From positions 1 to 61,613 of the forward strand of contig JAAYFJ010000038.1 of assembly GCA_012728295.1 (NCBI GenBank): a stretch of 61,613 bases of DNA. The letters are read 5' to 3'. Source of the DNA: Tissierellia bacterium (GTDB lineage Bacteria > Bacillota > Clostridia > Tissierellales > Peptoniphilaceae). Both the position numbers and the translations under genes were made by a program. The notes under the pieces were generated by a model. That model was not told the origin of the DNA and did no database searches. It saw only the letters and a list, made by a program, of their open reading frames with translations. Shown here in pieces: positions 43,539-51,853 of the stretch (the first letter of the stretch is position 1; each line of letters starts with the position of its first letter).

Positions 43539-44162
43539 CTATTTAGATTTAATGAATCCATGTTCCAAGGCAAATCTAGTAGCTTCTACTCGATTTGTTA
43601 CTTCTATCTTCTTATAAAGGCTAGTAAGGTTGTTTTTAACAGTTTTTTCGGACAGGAACATCCTTTGCCCAATAACTCTATTTGATAATCCACCAGCAAC
43701 ATTTGATAATAGCTCGGCTTCTCTCGGACTGAGAGCAAATTCATTTTCATGCTCAGGGGAGAGTAGCTTAATAATATCCAATTCAGGAGTCTCACCAATA
43801 TTTTCTTCAAGCTCTTTCATCAGTGCATCAAGATCTTCTTCATCGCCAGTTTTATGAAAAATATAATGGCACTTTAAACCTTGCACCTTAACAGTGGAAA
43901 GTGAGTTATAGACAGCGTAAGTAATTACTAATTTTATATTTGGAAAATCATATATTATGGAGCGAATCAAATCGTCATTTTTTAATGCTTGAAGCAAGTC
44001 GATAAAGAGAATTAATGAATCGTCTACAGAAGCATATTGATATATTTTTGAACATTCATTTAATATCAATACTTTGTGCTTGGTCTCTCTACCTTTTATT
44101 AGCTCCTTTAAACCGTAAGCGAAAAACGGCTGAGTATCAGAAATGAAAATAAAGTAAGACAA
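43539..44162 (-). CDS. LuxR-type regulator with receiver-like domain
   Basis: A 207-residue protein: an N-terminal receiver-like domain and a C-terminal LuxR HTH (LSPREAELLSNVAGGLSNRVIGQRMFLSEKTVKNNLTSLYKKIEV). The receiver is atypical: only SDTQ in place of the acidic DD pair, with one Asp (LILFID) at about the phosphorylation site, so it may not be phosphorylated. It starts with TTG 44162 behind AGAAGGTGAT. No sensor kinase is adjacent. Confidence 0.78.
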   Translation of the reverse strand: MSYFIFISDTQPFFAYGLKELIKGRETKHKVLILNECSKIYQYASVDDSLILFIDLLQALKNDDLIRSIIYDFPNIKLVITYAVYNSLSTVKVQGLKCHYIFHKTGDEEDLDALMKELEENIGETPELDIIKLLSPEHENEFALSPREAELLSNVAGGLSNRVIGQRMFLSEKTVKNNLTSLYKKIEVTNRVEATRFALEHGFIKSK

Positions 44163-44191
44163 TTTATCACCTTCTTATAGTCTTGATGTAA

Positions 44192-45088
44192 TTAGGGGAC
44201 TAGTAGATTAATAGAATTGGGAATAACCTTTAAGTTTCCCGGGAGCTTGTTGCCACGTTCTCCATCTAAATCGACAGTGATTTCTCTATCCGATGAAAGT
44301 TTAAGTTTGTTAGTTTTGAAATATAGAACGCTTTTATCCTTTACATGCAACCCTGCAATGCTATTAATGACCAATGGTGCTAATTTGAAAAAGTCTAGAG
44401 ATTTGATAATCAATACATCGAAGAGACCATCATAAACTTCTGCATTTGGAGCCATTAGTTTAAAACCGCCTATAGACTTGGAATTTGAAATCAAAAACAT
44501 CATAGCCTCAACATCCCCAGTAAAGGCAGGACTCTCTATTTTCAAAGAGAACGGGCCAGTAGGATCAACGATTTCATCTATAAGACGTCTAGCACCTTCT
44601 ACATAATATGCGGCTTTGCCCCATATTGCTTTTAAATCATCTTCAACCTCGTGTGCAACCTCAGTAAGCAAACCGCCGGCAGCCACATTAATAAAGTATC
44701 TATCATCCCATAGACCTACGTCTACAGGTATCATTTTTTTATTTACAATTACTTGAAATAATTCATCAGCATTGCGAGGCAAGCCCATATATCCAGCAAA
44801 GTCATTAACTGTACCCTGGGATAATATGGCCAATCTAGCCTTAGAATTTGATTTCATCATTCCATTTATTACTTCATTAACTGTACCGTCACCACCACTG
44901 ACTATAATGGTATCGCAACCTTCGCTTTCAGCTTCAATTGCTAGTTCTTCGGCATGACTACCGTATTGGGTGAAGCAAATATCCGGATTATAGCCATTGG
45001 AATGTAGTAGATATAAAAGTCTATCAATTTTAGATTCAGATCCTTGGCGACCTGAAGATGGATTGACTATGATTTTAGTTTTAAACAT
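44192..45088 (-). CDS. Diacylglycerol/lipid kinase family protein (YegS/BmrU type)
   Basis: A 298-residue DAGK-catalytic protein. NPSSGRQGS near residue 10 and SGGDGTVNEVINGM near residue 64 are the nucleotide-binding motifs; SQGTVNDFAGYMGLP follows. It phosphorylates lipid substrates such as diacylglycerol or a related lipid. GGGGTGATTTT precedes ATG. It is 29 bases upstream of the LuxR gene, so the two are probably one operon. Confidence 0.85.
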   Translation of the reverse strand: MFKTKIIVNPSSGRQGSESKIDRLLYLLHSNGYNPDICFTQYGSHAEELAIEAESEGCDTIIVSGGDGTVNEVINGMMKSNSKARLAILSQGTVNDFAGYMGLPRNADELFQVIVNKKMIPVDVGLWDDRYFINVAAGGLLTEVAHEVEDDLKAIWGKAAYYVEGARRLIDEIVDPTGPFSLKIESPAFTGDVEAMMFLISNSKSIGGFKLMAPNAEVYDGLFDVLIIKSLDFFKLAPLVINSIAGLHVKDKSVLYFKTNKLKLSSDREITVDLDGERGNKLPGNLKVIPNSINLLVP

Positions 45089-45174
45089 AAAATCACCCCC
45101 GCTTATTAAAGTATAGCTTCTTTACGCTTTCATTTCAAGAAATCTTAAAAGAAATGTAATTATCAAACAACAAA

Positions 45175-45205
45175 GTGCGGACACCACATTTTGTGTGTTC
45201 CGCAC
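45175..45205 (-). terminator. Terminator of the YtxH operon
   Basis: GTGCGGA/TCCGCAC (7 bp) with an inner CACA/TGTG stem; on the minus strand it is followed by TTTGTTGTTT. Confidence 0.75.
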
Positions 45206-45265
45206 CTTAAAATGACAAGAATATCTGATTGTCCTTACTGATGAATTTATAATAATTAAGTATGA

Positions 45266-45787
45266 TTATTTTTTTATTAGTTCCATAACTACATTTGCAA
45301 CTTCTTTTATATATCTGGAGACTCCAGATTTACTTCTGCCCCCAATAAGGAATTCTGCTTTGTCTTTTATTCCATCTGTGATATCCACTACAGTATCTGT
45401 GAAGACATCTGCTACATCTCCAACACTTCTGGTAATTTTATTTGTGGTTTCGCCTACAGAGTCAGCAACCTTTGTGGCAGCACTAGTAACTCTATTGACA
45501 TCTGAAACTATCCCAACGATATCTGGCTTTATCTGATGAACTGTATCGCCAAGATCTTGGGTGATAAAGGAAGCGTTATCAGTAATAGCAGTGGCATTTT
45601 TTGTAATGGCTGGCAGTTCTTTAATCACAGCATCTAATTCTTTAACATTATCATCAGCTAAAGTTGCGAACTTTTTAGTGATATCTAAGACGTTTTTAAG
45701 AATCATTGCTAATAGGATTAAAACTGCTAATCCAGCTAAAGAAAGCAATATTGTAAAAACGGATCCTAGGGTAATTGTGTTTTGCAT
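45266..45787 (-). CDS. Membrane-anchored coiled-coil protein (DUF948-like)
   Basis: A 173-residue protein: one N-terminal helix in the membrane (VFTILLSLAGLAVLILLAMIL), then a long helical, charged region with many Asp/Thr/Val repeats (ITKNATAITDNASFITQDLG) typical of DUF948-like proteins. These often sit beside YtxH genes, as here, and are linked to general stress. AGAAAGGAAAAGG precedes ATG. Confidence 0.7.
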   Translation of the reverse strand: MQNTITLGSVFTILLSLAGLAVLILLAMILKNVLDITKKFATLADDNVKELDAVIKELPAITKNATAITDNASFITQDLGDTVHQIKPDIVGIVSDVNRVTSAATKVADSVGETTNKITRSVGDVADVFTDTVVDITDGIKDKAEFLIGGRSKSGVSRYIKEVANVVMELIKK

Positions 45788-45813
45788 ATACCTTTTCCTT
45801 TCTAAGCAACAGA

Positions 45814-45839
45814 TTTACCGGTCGGTGCAACGACCGGTA
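45814..45839. repeat. Perfect 10-bp inverted repeat between the two stress genes
   Basis: TTACCGGTCG and CGACCGGTAA around GTGCAA. No T-run on either strand. It may be a processing or attenuation hairpin between the YtxH gene and the next gene of the minus-strand operon. Confidence 0.5.
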
Positions 45840-45881
45840 ATCAATTTACCAATTAGCTATAAGAGTTATTATGATAAGATT

Positions 45882-46262
45882 CTATTCTTCGACTTTTTCC
45901 TTAGCTTCTTCAATGTTCTCTTCCACATCTTTTTTAGATTTTACTGCAGCTTCTTTAATTGCATCAGCACGTACTTTAAGTTCATCGAGACTCTCGGAAA
46001 GGTCGTTTTTAATTGTAGTTGCTTTAGTTTGCAAGTTACCTGCAATTTCATTAGCTGATTCAACTAGTTGATCTTTAATTTCTTTTGATTTATTTGCAAT
46101 ATCCTCTCTGGTTTCAGCGCCAGATTTAGGTGCGAAAAGTATTCCAGATAAAGCACCAATAGCTAATCCAGCTGCAAGACCTGCAGAAACTTTAGTTGCT
46201 GCATCAATTCTTTTCTCTCTTTGAATGCGTTGTCTTTTTCTTTCAATTGCTTCAATAATCAT
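45882..46262 (-). CDS. YtxH-domain protein
   Basis: A 126-residue protein with the YtxH signature: a Gly/Ala-rich membrane segment (SAGLAAGLAIGALSGILFAPKSGAETRE, residues 27-54), then a long amphipathic helix rich in Lys/Glu. Members are envelope-associated and often stress-induced. AAAGGAGGTATTA precedes ATG. It opens the operon with the DUF948-like gene. Confidence 0.82.
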   Translation of the reverse strand: MIIEAIERKRQRIQREKRIDAATKVSAGLAAGLAIGALSGILFAPKSGAETREDIANKSKEIKDQLVESANEIAGNLQTKATTIKNDLSESLDELKVRADAIKEAAVKSKKDVEENIEEAKEKVEE

Positions 46263-46412
46263 ATTAATACCTCCTTTTTTCTTATAGTTTTTATTACCCT
46301 GTTATGGTTTTTTCAATCATTATTTGCAATTTGACTAGATTATTTCTATAATAGATAGTGATGGTTAAAATAGCATTCATATAAACGATAAACGTAATGG
46401 AAGGGGGCAAAA

Positions 46413-47234
46413 ATGCTGGATTTACATATACACTCAAATTATTCACCAGATTCAGCAACTCCAATGGAGGAAATTGCTAGAAAAGCAATAGCAGAAGAGC
46501 TACTAGCCGTTGCGTTTACAGAACATGTGGATTTTGACCTGGTCTCTAGACCGGAACAAAAACCGCTGGACCTAGCTAGTTACTATAATAACTTTTGCAC
46601 AGTTGAGGAAGAATATGGCAATAAGGGAACGGATTTTCTCTTTGGAATTGAATTGGGATTGCTTAATTATGCTTCAGAGAAGAATAAAGAGTTAGTTACA
46701 TCTGCTCCATTTGACATTATTATAGGTAGCACACATGGATTATATAATCTAGATATCAGTAGAAATAAAATGTTAAAATGGGTTTCGCCTGAGATTAGGA
46801 TTGTAGATTACTATAGAGAAATTTGGTCAAACCTTATTACCTTTAATGACATTGATACCTTTGGCCACTTGGACTATATAGATAGATTTTTCAGTGGAGA
46901 GGCTAGAGTTCCCGATTATAATATATATAAATTGGGAGCTGAAACGGTGCTTAAACAACTAATAGCAAAGGATATTGCGTTAGAAGTGAATACGGCTGGG
47001 ATGAGAAAAACTATAGGATATGCACACCCAAAAGATGAGTTGTTACTATTATATAAAAAACTTGGGGGAGAAATGATAACAATAGGCTCCGATGCTCATA
47101 GGGCTATAGATGTTGGAAGGGGAATTCAAGAGGCGTTATTACATTTAAAAGAACTTGGATTTAAATCAGTAGTTAGCTTTAAGAAAAGAAAACCAGTAGA
47201 ATGGGGAATAATTGATCTTATTAATAGATATTAG
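46413..47234 (+). CDS. hisJ: Histidinol-phosphatase, PHP family
   Basis: A 273-residue PHP phosphoesterase. Metal-binding motifs are LHIHSNYSPDS at the start, FTEHVDF near residue 36, GSTHGLY near 110, FGHLDYIDR near 150 and GSDAHRAID near 225. It could do the histidinol-phosphate step, though no other his gene is near, so another phosphoester substrate is possible. GGAAGGGGGCAAAA precedes ATG. Confidence 0.8.
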   Translation: MLDLHIHSNYSPDSATPMEEIARKAIAEELLAVAFTEHVDFDLVSRPEQKPLDLASYYNNFCTVEEEYGNKGTDFLFGIELGLLNYASEKNKELVTSAPFDIIIGSTHGLYNLDISRNKMLKWVSPEIRIVDYYREIWSNLITFNDIDTFGHLDYIDRFFSGEARVPDYNIYKLGAETVLKQLIAKDIALEVNTAGMRKTIGYAHPKDELLLLYKKLGGEMITIGSDAHRAIDVGRGIQEALLHLKELGFKSVVSFKKRKPVEWGIIDLINRY

Positions 47235-47241
47235 AAACCAA

Positions 47242-47267
47242 AACGCCTAGTCAAAAAACTAGGCGTT
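47242..47267. terminator. Bidirectional terminator, hisJ and amylase genes
   Basis: AACGCCTAGT pairs perfectly with ACTAGGCGTT around 6 bases. It overlaps the end of the amylase gene. Confidence 0.8.
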
Positions 47268-48716
47268 CATTGATTTTTTGATATATGCACTACAAAAAGA
47301 TTTTCCAACGGAGAATACCCCAACGCCTTCATTGTCTAATGTGGTAGTTTGACTGTCATCCAAATAGTTATAATAAGTTGAACCAGCCTCCTTTGTTCCT
47401 AAGCAGATGGTTTTTTCAGCAATAGTCCCATTACTTACTAATACTATCAACTTTGAAGCTTGAGGTTCCTTACCATGCCTGATCCATGCAATACAATTGG
47501 AATCATCAAAAATATCCTCCTGATTTCCAGTAGCATATCTCTTCCTTAAGAATAATAATTTATCGATAAAATCTTTATAGCTATCCATAGGGTACTCTCC
47601 CGTAACACCGTAATAGTCACCATAAAAAACACATGGATATCCGTCTTTTCTCAATAAAATGAGAGTATAAGATTGCTTTTTAAAATTATTTCCAATATAG
47701 CTTTCTAACGCCTGACCTGGTTGAGTGTCGTGATTATCTACAAAAGTTACCGCTAAAAGCGGGTGTTCACAAACCAATGTATCATGAAAGATTTTTCTCA
47801 TATCATAATCTGTACCAGACAAAGAGGCGTCTTGAAAGTTAAAGTGTAAAGCAACATCGAATAAGTCCACATCATACTCTACAGCATTAAGATAACTTTC
47901 TCTCCTTCTTTCATCCCCCAACCAGTATTCACCAAAGATATATAAATTTTTATCGTTTTTCAATTTTATATGCTGAGCGAATTGGTTAATGAACAAAGAA
48001 TCTATGTGTTTTAAAGCATCTAGCCTAAAACCGTCTACTTTCAAGTCGTCAACAAGCCAATCGGACCATTTGAAAAAATTGCCAATTACTTCTGGATGGC
48101 GATGGTCGATATCTGCAAACATAAGATAATCATCATTTCCTTGCTCATTGGTCACACCCTGAGCCCATCCTTTTCCTTCTCCTAGAACTCGATAAATTCC
48201 AGGTTTATTAGCCTTAACATCGTAATCTACACCAACAAAATGGTTGTGATTCCATATGAAATTATCATATTTACCATTTCTACCAGGAAAGTTAAAACCA
48301 GTCCAACCCTGAATATCGTGAGGAGGGCCGACTTCCTCTGTTCTATTATGGCGATTAACCTCTACAGCAGCAAACGTCTCTATATAGTCGGCACCAGCTT
48401 TATGGTTCATTACTAAATCGGCATAGACTAGCATACCATTAGAGTGTAAAGTATTGATAAGATCGACCAACTGAGCTTTAGTTCCGTATTTAGTTGGGAT
48501 TGTGCCTTTTTGATTAAACTCGCCCAAGTCAAATAAATCATATATGCCATAGCCTACATCAAAAACGCTTTGACCTTTAGAAAAAGGAGGTAGCCACAGC
48601 GAATTAATCCCAACTTCCTTAAAATGAGGTACCTGATTTATTAATCTTGTCCAGTGCTTTGAATCTGCTGGCAGGTACCAGTGGAAAGCTTGAAGCATTA
48701 CTGCGTTTTCTAACAT
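47259..48716 (-). CDS. Cytoplasmic alpha-amylase (GH13)
   Basis: A 485-residue GH13 enzyme without signal peptide, so intracellular, like E. coli AmyA. The catalytic residues are in place: the nucleophile Asp in DGFRLDALKHI, the acid Glu in IFGEYWLG and the third Asp in FVDNHDTQPG. It would hydrolyse alpha-1,4 glucans such as glycogen stores. GGAGTAAACT precedes ATG; four bases separate it from the HAD gene. Confidence 0.9.
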   Translation of the reverse strand: MLENAVMLQAFHWYLPADSKHWTRLINQVPHFKEVGINSLWLPPFSKGQSVFDVGYGIYDLFDLGEFNQKGTIPTKYGTKAQLVDLINTLHSNGMLVYADLVMNHKAGADYIETFAAVEVNRHNRTEEVGPPHDIQGWTGFNFPGRNGKYDNFIWNHNHFVGVDYDVKANKPGIYRVLGEGKGWAQGVTNEQGNDDYLMFADIDHRHPEVIGNFFKWSDWLVDDLKVDGFRLDALKHIDSLFINQFAQHIKLKNDKNLYIFGEYWLGDERRRESYLNAVEYDVDLFDVALHFNFQDASLSGTDYDMRKIFHDTLVCEHPLLAVTFVDNHDTQPGQALESYIGNNFKKQSYTLILLRKDGYPCVFYGDYYGVTGEYPMDSYKDFIDKLLFLRKRYATGNQEDIFDDSNCIAWIRHGKEPQASKLIVLVSNGTIAEKTICLGTKEAGSTYYNYLDDSQTTTLDNEGVGVFSVGKSFCSAYIKKSMNA

Positions 48717-48719
48717 AGT

Positions 48720-49358
48720 TTACTCCTTCTGACTGGCATAACTCTTAGGAACTTCTTTATCCAACCAATCATACCAGTACTCATTAACTAATGGCAAAAT
48801 AAGCTCTTTATCAGCTCTAGCAGGTTCATCGATGGCAACTACATAAGCCCCAGAAACTATTGCAGATTGAATGGCGTGCAAAGCGTCCTCGTAAACCACT
48901 AAATTATTACCTATTTTAGAAAAAAAACTTGGATCATTCTTCTGGATTCCTACTTTATCTACCGTTATCAATTCATCTATTGGTAAGTTGAACCTATCCA
49001 CTATTGCAATTGCCTGTTCTTCAGGAGTTGCAGTAGCTAGAATTACATAAATATTTCTATTTGCTACCTCTTTCATATATTCCAACGCCCCTGGTTTAGC
49101 AATAATATTATTTGCGTACTGATGTCTTACATAATCCATCATCATATCATTTATTTCATCAGCAGATAGTTTCGGTAAAAAATCATTCTTAAACAGTACA
49201 GCAGATTGTTTTAAAGTCAAAGTCAACAATCTATCTAAGATGTTATCAGGTGGATTAACACCTTGAGAGAGTAGGAAATTCTTAGCCAAATTTCGCCACA
49301 TAGGCATAGAGTCTAAAATTGTGCCGTCTAAATCAAATACGTGTATTGGTTTTTTCAT
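48720..49358 (-). CDS. HAD-superfamily phosphatase
   Basis: A 212-residue HAD hydrolase. Motif I is FDLDGTILDSM near residue 9, motif II region VILATATPEE near 112, and motif III/IV KNDPSFFSKIGNNLVVYEDA near 150. Sugar phosphates are plausible given the amylase next door, but this is inference. AGGAGGAATA precedes ATG, which shares a base with the end of the pdxR-like frame. Confidence 0.8.
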   Translation of the reverse strand: MKKPIHVFDLDGTILDSMPMWRNLAKNFLLSQGVNPPDNILDRLLTLTLKQSAVLFKNDFLPKLSADEINDMMMDYVRHQYANNIIAKPGALEYMKEVANRNIYVILATATPEEQAIAIVDRFNLPIDELITVDKVGIQKNDPSFFSKIGNNLVVYEDALHAIQSAIVSGAYVVAIDEPARADKELILPLVNEYWYDWLDKEVPKSYASQKE

Positions 49359-50742
49359 TATTCCTCCTGAGAAATGGACTCTATCGTTTTTAATAGAAGC
49401 TGTAGTCCGTTTTGTATATCTTCAATATTCATGGAACCAAATCCTAATAATAAAGTGGATTCTTCTGATTTGGCTGTTTCAGAGCGATAGTCAGAAACGG
49501 TGATATTTATTTTGTGCTTGGAAATGTTGTTTAATAATTCTTTCCGTTTTTTGAATCCAGGCAGATGAAGCAAAAGATGAATACCAGCTTCGGCTCCTGA
49601 AATGAAATGGGGGAAGTCCCACTGATTAAGAGTATTTACCATTGCTTCACGTCTTTTTCTATACAAATTACGCATTCTATTAAGATGCCGTTGAAAATGG
49701 CCTTTAGATATGAAAGTAGCTAATGTTAATTGCGTCAATGTGGGAACTGTAGGACCTGGTAAATGTTTGAGCGCATCAAATCTGCTGGTGAGCTCCTTTG
49801 GCAGCACCATGTAACTTGTTCGAAGCGCAGGGGACAAGCATTTAGAAAAACTACCGAAATATATTATTCTGTCCCCTACGTCCATACTTTTCATAGGAGG
49901 AATTGGACGACCTTGATACTTGAATTCGCTATCATAATCATCTTCCAATATATATCCTCCAGTTTCATTCGCCCAACGCAGCAACTCTTGCCTTCGACCT
50001 ATGGGCATTATGGTACCAGTGGGGAATTGGTGTGAAGGAGTAACGCAAATAACATTGGCATTAGACGAATAATCGGCAGGTAAGCCCATATTATCAATCT
50101 TTCTGTTTTCATATGAAATTCCGTGGGATTCCAGTACCATTTTTAAACGTTATACCCTGGGTCTTCTAAAGCAAAATGCAAGTTATCAGGTATTAAATGG
50201 AAAACAAGTGGCAACATACTTTCGACGCCAGAACGTATTACAATTTGATCTGCAGATACATTTATCCCTCGATTTTCTATCAAATAGTTGCATAGAGCTT
50301 GTCGAAGTTTTTCGTGACCCTTATTATCTCCTTGAGTTGTCATATCCATACTATAATTATATAGAGACTCTTTAGTTAATTTTCCCCAAGTAGAAATAGG
50401 GAAGCTATTAGGGTCAATTGAGTTGTGAGAAAAATCGTATTTATATAGTTCAGTAGTACATAAAGGTACATCCAGTTCTGGCTCTTCCGGAGCACGAACT
50501 TGAAAATCTATTGGTAATACATAAAATCCTTTTCTTTCTTCAGACTGAATGTAGCCTTCATCTTGAAGCTGTTGATAGGCATTAATAACCGTGTTTTGGC
50601 TAATGTTTAAATGGTTTGCTAGAGCTCTTTTAGATGGTAAATATTCTCCTTCTTTAAGTTTGTGTTGAAAAATCTCATCTCGTATGTGGAGATAAAGTTG
50701 TCTGTATAAAGGAACCTTATCGCTAAATATCATAGTAATCAT
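49358..50742 (-). pseudogene. pdxR: PdxR-like MocR regulator (GntR HTH + aminotransferase fold), frameshifted
   Basis: 50742-50143 encodes a GntR HTH (LKEGEYLPSKRALANHLNISQNTVINAYQQL) and the start of the aminotransferase-like domain, ending at TAA after EDPGYNV. The continuation to 49358 lies in another frame; adding one base near 50149 gives EDPGYN-RLKMVLESHGISYEN. It holds the PLP lysine in FGSFSKCLSPALR. Restored length would be about 461 residues, normal for MocR proteins. Its divergence from pdxS identifies it as the likely PdxR, the PLP-sensing regulator of vitamin B6 synthesis. GGAGGATACT precedes ATG 50742. Confidence 0.85.
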
Positions 50743-50874
50743 AGTATCCTCCGAAAGTCCAACGTAAAGCTGGACCCATAATAATAAATTGTTTTGGTGC
50801 TTTTTATAATATCAGACTTCAGCTATTATGGATACAGAAAATATGGGAACTTAAAAAAGAAAGGATGATATTAA
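50743..50874. promoter_or_regulatory. Divergent pdxR/pdxS control region
   Basis: Inverted repeat GTCCA-N9-TGGAC at 50757-50775, and distant copies GTATCC (50744) and GGATAC (50829) in opposite orientation. A TATAAT lies at 50806-50811. This could be the PdxR operator; unproven. Confidence 0.4.
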
Positions 50875-51744
50875 GTGGTAGTTAAAAAGTCAGCAGAGGA
50901 ATTAAACGATTTTTTTAAGGGTGGAGTAATAATGGACGTTACTAACCCAGAGCAAGCTAGGATTGCTGAAAAAGCTGGAGCTAGGGCGGTAATGGCGCTT
51001 TAGAGAATACCAGCAGACATTAGAGTTGCCGGTGGAGTTTCACGAATGAGCGACCCTAAGATGATTAAGGAGATTTTGGAAACTGTTTCAATACCTGTTA
51101 TGGCAAAAGTTCGAATAGGGCATTTTGTTGAAGCGCAAATATTAGAAGCTGTTGGCATTGATTATATAGATGAGAGTGAAGTACTATCACCTGCAGATGA
51201 AGTTTATCACATAGACAAGAAATCGTTTAACGTGCCATTTGTATGTGGAGCTAGAAACTTAGGAGAGGCATTAAGACGTATTGCAGAAGGTGCCAAGATG
51301 ATAAGAACAAAAGGGGAGCCAGGCACTGGGGATGTAGTTCAAGCTGTAACCCATATGAGAAAAATTCAGGAGCAAATTGCCCAAGTGAAAGCAGCTAGAA
51401 AAGATGAGCTTTACGTATGGGCAAAGGATCTTCAGGTGCCATATGAATTGGTAGAATACGTTCATAATAACGGTAGATTGCCAGTTGTAAACTTTTCAGC
51501 AGGTGGGGTTGCAACACCAGCAGATGCTGCTCTAATGATGCAATTAGGAGCTGAAGGAGTTTTTGTAGGATCAGGAATATTTAAATCAGGGGATCCTGAA
51601 AAACGAGCAAGAGCTATTGTAAAGGCAGTTAGCTCATATAATGACCCTAAAGTTTTGGCAGAGGTTTCTGAAGATTTAGGTGAGGCCATGGTAGGTATAA
51701 ACGAAGATGAAATACAAGTCATAATGAGCGAAAGAGGAATATAG
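50875..51744 (+). pseudogene. pdxS: PLP synthase subunit PdxS with an internal stop
   Basis: From GTG 50875 the frame reads the PdxS opening ([27 protein letters not shown]) to TAG at 51001-51003, where the family has Glu (ALERIPADIR). After it the frame continues unbroken to 51744 with the catalytic regions intact (Lys in [14 protein letters not shown] and [10 protein letters not shown]). The full protein would be 289 residues, the normal size. One G-to-T change would create the stop. No pdxT gene follows. A shorter restart at ATG 51046 would lack the first strand and is unlikely to work. Confidence 0.88.
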
Positions 51745-51765
51745 ATTAATATTGTTTAATACTGC

Positions 51766-51800
51766 TTGCGGGTGATTCACACCCGCAATTCTTTTTTTTT
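51766..51800 (+). terminator. pdxS terminator
   Basis: TTGCGGGTG pairs perfectly with CACCCGCAA around 5 bases, followed by nine Ts. Confidence 0.9.
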
Positions 51801-51853
51801 CACTGGTGATTATGATATAATATGTAGTAATTGATTTGCGAAGGAGAGAATAA

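Noticed and set aside
51001-51003. TAG in pdxS read as pyrrolysine
   Set aside because: The family has Glu there, and no pyl genes or tRNA-Pyl are seen in this window. A point mutation or error is simpler.
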